Below, piece after piece: positions 30,156 through 33,971 of a DNA stretch of 33,971 nucleotides; the stretch's first letter is position 1; each line of letters opens with the position of its first letter. The position numbers and the translations under genes are program-made. Source of the DNA: Burkholderiales bacterium (GTDB lineage Bacteria; Pseudomonadota; Gammaproteobacteria; Burkholderiales; Burkholderiaceae_C); contig JAEMQF010000262.1 of NCBI GenBank assembly GCA_022758925.1, forward strand, positions 1-33,971, read 5' to 3'. Below the pieces are notes generated by a model. It searched no databases, was not told where the DNA came from, and saw only the letters and a program-made list of their open reading frames with translations.

Positions 30156-32375
30156 ATGAACACCAAACTGAAAGCCCTGAGCCTGGTCCTTGGCACGCTC
30201 GTCGTGCCGCTGGCCTTCGCAGCCGCGCCCACCTCGGGCGCCTACGTCACCGACAACCAGAACACCTGGGTCCAGGACCGGGTCGGCGACCGCATCAGCA
30301 CGGTCAACATGATCATGTGCGTGATCGGCGCGATGCGGCCCGACGCGCTCGTGAACCAGGGCGCATACCGCGCGCTCATCGATGAGAACAAATGCAGCGG
30401 TCGCGGCGACAGCAGCAAGTCGGGCAGCACCAACGCGGGCGAGGCGAATGCCACCAACTTCATGTCGGCGGTGGTCGAGTCGACCCAGGCTTCGGCGCTT
30501 GAGCCCTTGATCATGAAGGCGTGGATCACGAGTGAAGGCGAATCCGACCGAAGCCGCATCTACGTCTACGGCGTGGCGACGGCGGGCAAGTCGGACGCGA
30601 ACCCGAACGGCCTGTTCACGATCACCTATTGCGGCAAGCCGATCAGCCTTCCGAATGCGCCCTGCAAGTTCAACGGCGTGCTCAAGTCCGACGCCGACGG
30701 CTTGAGCTTCTACGAGTTGTCGAACGAAGGCAATCAATCCCAGACCACCAAGCTGGCGCTGCAGGCCGCCAGCACCGACAGCGGCCAGGGCCGGGTGCAA
30801 GGCGCCGAGAACGGAAATGCGTTCGATTTCAGCTTCGCCTACAACACCGACAACTTCCGTCGCAGCGACGGCACGATGGACGGCTGCTTTGCGCGCGACA
30901 AGGCGGTTGCCGACTACTCCACCTGGCGCTATGGAACCTACACCGAAGACGGTTCGCGCCTTGACGCCAGCAACCCCGGGTTTCCGGTGAAGTATGTGAA
31001 CGGCAACAGCAACTACTTCGGCTTCTGGGGCTTCTGGGGCCTGTGGTTGCCTGATTCGGCCCTGGCCACTGTGGGCACATCGGGCACGCTGACGCGCCGG
31101 GTCGGCGGTGAAGACCAGGCGCTGACGGTCGTCAAACGCGGCGGCAAGCTATGGAAGCAGGAGCGCCAGGTCTCGACGCTGGGCGCGTTCAAGAGCGTGT
31201 CGATGATGTATTGGGTGAGCAACCCGGTCGGCGCGCTGCAGCAAGGTTCCAACTACGAACTGCAATGGGACGGCACCCGACTGGTCGCGATCGGCACCCA
31301 GTCGTGCAGCCAGAATGGTTGCTCGCAGCAGCCGATTTCGCCAGCGCTTGAAGTGACGGCCGCCAACTTCAGGGCCGCAGGAGTTCGGATGCTGCCGATA
31401 TTCTTCCCGTCGGGTGGCGGCAACGGCGCGATCAGGGTGCCCTTGACAGGGGCCTTCGATGCCGACTCGGTGTTGGCGTTCCGCACCCGCAGCGTGGTGG
31501 CACCTGATGCGAGTGACGCGCCGAGCACGCTCGTCTGCCTGAACAACTGTCTGGCCGGCGACCTTGCCGGCGCGTTTGCGACGCAGCCGCCGCAGGCGTT
31601 CCTGTCCCAGTCATGGGCACCGGTTGTCTCGCCGCCGGAATACCAGTTCAGCAACGGCATGTTGAGCCTGCTCGGCGTGGACGTCGACGCTTCAGCGCTC
31701 GACAAGAGCAGCATGGGTCCGTTCGGCGGTGGCGTGAACAGCGGTGCGATGGTGGTTGCCGATGACCTGCCGGCCGTGCGCTGCGATGTCAACGGCACGC
31801 CGAACGTTGCGGGCAGTCGCATCTGCCCCGGGTTGGCCGACCAAGCCGCAGTGACGTATCAATGGGAAACCGGCCCGAACCAGTGGAACCAGTACTTCGG
31901 CGCGGCGGGCGTGGTCATCGATCCGCCCAAGCAGCTCGCGCTGGCCGTCAATGCCGGCACGGTCCGCGCCGCCGACATCGCCAAATACGATGGCACCACG
32001 GTGCAGCTTCAGTTCAGCGGCTTTGGCGAACTGCAAGGCGTTCCAGGCCACTGCGTAAGCCCGGACACGAATGCCACAGCCGCGTGCGGGCAGAACGTGC
32101 GCTGGGTGCCGGCGTTCGACATCCGCGATGGCGCCGGCGTCACCGGCGGCTCCAGCACCTACTACGTGAAGTACCTGGAACGTGAATTGCGCCTTGCCAA
32201 GCTCAGCGGTTCGCCCGAAACGAGCTGCAAGGCTTCGCTCAGCCTGGCCAGTGCTGGTGCATTGACGCTGCCCGATGCGAGCAGCATCACGGTGGATCCA
32301 GTGGTGACGAACGGCGAAGAGCCGACGCCCGCCAACCCCAAACCCGCTGTGATCGACGGCATCTTGCAGGACTGA
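30156..32375 (+). CDS. Large secreted/periplasmic protein of unknown function (739 aa)
   Basis: Signal peptide MNTKLKALSLVLGTLVVPLAFAAA then long Gly/Ser/Asn-rich mature region; start trimmed from the 30000 ORF to ATG 30156. Confidence 0.85.
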   Translation: MNTKLKALSLVLGTLVVPLAFAAAPTSGAYVTDNQNTWVQDRVGDRISTVNMIMCVIGAMRPDALVNQGAYRALIDENKCSGRGDSSKSGSTNAGEANATNFMSAVVESTQASALEPLIMKAWITSEGESDRSRIYVYGVATAGKSDANPNGLFTITYCGKPISLPNAPCKFNGVLKSDADGLSFYELSNEGNQSQTTKLALQAASTDSGQGRVQGAENGNAFDFSFAYNTDNFRRSDGTMDGCFARDKAVADYSTWRYGTYTEDGSRLDASNPGFPVKYVNGNSNYFGFWGFWGLWLPDSALATVGTSGTLTRRVGGEDQALTVVKRGGKLWKQERQVSTLGAFKSVSMMYWVSNPVGALQQGSNYELQWDGTRLVAIGTQSCSQNGCSQQPISPALEVTAANFRAAGVRMLPIFFPSGGGNGAIRVPLTGAFDADSVLAFRTRSVVAPDASDAPSTLVCLNNCLAGDLAGAFATQPPQAFLSQSWAPVVSPPEYQFSNGMLSLLGVDVDASALDKSSMGPFGGGVNSGAMVVADDLPAVRCDVNGTPNVAGSRICPGLADQAAVTYQWETGPNQWNQYFGAAGVVIDPPKQLALAVNAGTVRAADIAKYDGTTVQLQFSGFGELQGVPGHCVSPDTNATAACGQNVRWVPAFDIRDGAGVTGGSSTYYVKYLERELRLAKLSGSPETSCKASLSLASAGALTLPDASSITVDPVVTNGEEPTPANPKPAVIDGILQD

Positions 32376-32387
32376 TCAGCTTCCCGG

Positions 32388-32408
32388 GGCCGACGCCAAG
32401 CGTCGGCC
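32388..32408. other. Hairpin downstream of the secreted-protein gene
   Basis: GGCCGACGC-caa-GCGTCGGCC perfect 9-bp stem. Confidence 0.75.
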
Positions 32409-32422
32409 GCCACCGGGGGGAC

Positions 32423-32450
32423 GAGCAAAGTGGCAAAGCCACATTTGCTC
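32423..32450. other. Second hairpin, candidate intergenic repeat
   Basis: GAGCAAA-GTGGC-aaa-GCCAC-a-TTTGCTC, interrupted 12-bp stem. Confidence 0.7.
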
Positions 32451-32477
32451 ATCAATTCGGTTCAGTTTGGTCACAGC

Positions 32478-32507
32478 AAGGAAGCGGCGCAAGCCGCTTC
32501 CTTTTTT
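32478..32507. terminator. Bidirectional Rho-independent terminator between convergent genes
   Basis: AAGGAAGCGGC-gcaa-GCCGCTTCCTTTTTT; T-run on + strand; on - strand GGAAGCGGC stem followed by CTTGC. Confidence 0.85.
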
Positions 32508-33364
32508 CATGGCTGGGGCGAGGCCAGGCTGTCGAGGCACGGCGTAGGCGCCACCGTCGCGCCGTTCACCCTGAAACACAGGTGCGCCTGCGCCGCCGGC
32601 ACGGCGCCCGCGACCAGCAGGCCGTGCAACGCACTCCAGGGCGCACCCTGATCGGCAGGATCGGCGCAGTGCACTTCAGCGAACTTGTGCGCGCTGTCCA
32701 CGGCGATCGTGCACTGCATCGCATTGGCGCTCGCGCCTTGCCTTTGCGCCAGATCGTGCAGGCGGCTCGCCAACTTCTGGCGCAGCTCCAGGGCGGCGTG
32801 TTCACGCTGCAGGTTCGCATCGAGTGGCGCCACTGCGTCAGGCGCGAAGCGGCCCCAACTGCTGCGCCCCAGCGGCCGCATGATGACGGGGGCAAAAAGG
32901 CTGGCAAACGCCGCGCCGGGTGCGGCGGCTGGCGGGCTGGGTGGTGGTGCGGGCACCGGAGCGGGTTCCGGCGCGGGCCCAGGCTGTTGCGGAACCGGCA
33001 CGTTTGCAGTTGCCGAAAGCGGCGCGCGCGGCACTGCCGCTGTCGTTCGCCGCGCGACAGGCGCAACGCGCCGCACGGCAGTAGCGGCAGCGACCACCGC
33101 TGCAGGTGCAAGCTTGGGGTCAACTCTCGGCGTGTACAGCTGCACCGTGATCGCGCCGCGAAACCGGCTGGTGTTCGGCGCGGCCAGAGGCTTGTGCGCG
33201 GCCGGCTTCCATGCAGTCACAACGACCAGCGCATGCACCGCAATCGACGCCGCGAGTGCGCTGTACAGCGCCAGGCGCGCAGGCAGGTGCGGTGCGACGC
33301 GGCCTGCAGCGCGGGTGTGCTCGTCCATCACTCCCGATTGCACCACCCTGCGGCGGCGCGCCAA
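32507..33364 (-). CDS. TonB-like proline-rich energy transducer / envelope protein (start uncertain)
   Basis: N-terminal TM (LYSALAASIAVHALVVVTAW), Pro-rich linker PVPQQPGPAPEPAPVPAPPPSPPAAAPG, globular C-terminus; probable start at internal ATG (MDEHTRAAG). Confidence 0.65.
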   Translation of the reverse strand: MARRRRVVQSGVMDEHTRAAGRVAPHLPARLALYSALAASIAVHALVVVTAWKPAAHKPLAAPNTSRFRGAITVQLYTPRVDPKLAPAAVVAAATAVRRVAPVARRTTAAVPRAPLSATANVPVPQQPGPAPEPAPVPAPPPSPPAAAPGAAFASLFAPVIMRPLGRSSWGRFAPDAVAPLDANLQREHAALELRQKLASRLHDLAQRQGASANAMQCTIAVDSAHKFAEVHCADPADQGAPWSALHGLLVAGAVPAAQAHLCFRVNGATVAPTPCLDSLASPQP

Positions 33365-33657
33365 TGGTGAAAAAGACCGTCGTCCCGAGGACAGATCGGC
33401 GTCTCAAGGTCGCCGGGCCCAAGGCAGCGTTGCCAGCGCCACCGCCAGCGCCGCGGCAGGAAGGGCCGGCCAACCCACATCATCCGCACCGCGCTCGGGC
33501 TGCGGTGGCCACGCCGTGCATCGCGACCAGGTTGGCGGTAGGGGCCCCCACCGTGCGCAAAGGCGCCGGGGTCGTACGCCCTTGCGCTGCTGCACTGCCC
33601 CGCGCGCGCCTGAATCAGCGCCCGGCGCGCGCGCGGCTAGACTCCGTGCCAGGCATC

Positions 33658-33970
33658 CGAGAAACCGCAGTTGACCGCTTTCCCCCGCTGGCTACACCGC
33701 ATGAACACTGACATCCATACCCACGACGACCCTCACCTTTTGGGTGAGAGCGCTACGCACCCGATTGAGCCGCGCTGCGGCACGCTGGCCGCGTTGCTCC
33801 ACCTTGCAGGCCGCGCCAAGCCGGGGGCTTGGCCCTTCGCCAGGCACAGCCAGTCCACAGGACTGTCTGTGTCCGGGCTCAGCCTCGCGGGCACGAGCCC
33901 GCCGCGTCGTCGCGCCTTGCCAGCGCACCGCATCACGGCCCACTCGGGCGCGTCCAACTGCGGTTTCTAG
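33658..33970 (+). repeat. CTAG-bounded inverted-repeat structured element, copy 3 (313 bp, divergent)
   Basis: AAACCGCAGTTG (33662-33673) pairs exactly with CAACTGCGGTTT (33955-33966), flanked by CGAG / CTAG; hairpins 33732-33748, 33816-33832, 33846-33870, 33887-33902; conserved ccTTGCAGGCCGCGC and GTCCGGGCTCaGCCTCGC shared with copy 2. Confidence 0.85.
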
Positions 33971-33971
33971 G

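Noticed and set aside
30395-30440. RGD tripeptide (CSGRGDSSKSGS) in the 739-aa secreted protein as an adhesion motif
   Set aside because: A tripeptide in a Gly/Ser-rich region is not evidence of integrin binding.
33404-33657. ORFs in the GC-rich gap between the TonB-like gene and element copy 3 (33211..33711 +, 33404..33595 -)
   Set aside because: Low-complexity composition, conflicting frames and no recognisable domain; not supportable as genes.
33671-33970. ORF 33671..33970 (+) and 33692..33943 / 33733..33957 (-)
   Set aside because: Lie within element copy 3; explained by hairpin structure.

Overview
GC-rich betaproteobacterial (Burkholderiales-like) chromosomal window. Positions 1-26.8 kb are mostly conserved core metabolism: truncated formyltransferase, mdh, GntR regulator, sdhCDAB-sdhE-gltA, leuC-leuD-(small membrane protein)-leuB-asd-fimV-truA-trpF-trpB-trpA-accD-folC-dedD/SPOR-cvpA-purF-gltX, then tRNA-Ala(GGC), tRNA-Glu(TTC) and tRNA-Asp(GTC). 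After the tRNAs comes an accessory segment with an amber-interrupted ORF, a hypothetical protein, an AbiEi/AbiEii-type toxin-antitoxin pair, a small lipoprotein plus a 739-aa secreted protein, and a TonB-like protein. The main discovery candidate is a family of three intergenic structured elements (3816-3978, 23217-23464, 33658-33970). Each is bounded by CTAG (CGAG at one end of copy 3). Each has inverted-repeat arms that match within a copy but differ between copies. They share a core, and hairpins in copies 2 and 3 have different stem sequences that still pair, with the loop ACGA conserved in one of them. Copies 1 and 2 begin exactly at the CTAG containing the stop codon of the upstream gene (sdhC, cvpA), so the operon reading frames stay intact. 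All calls come from reading the sequence; no database search was run.
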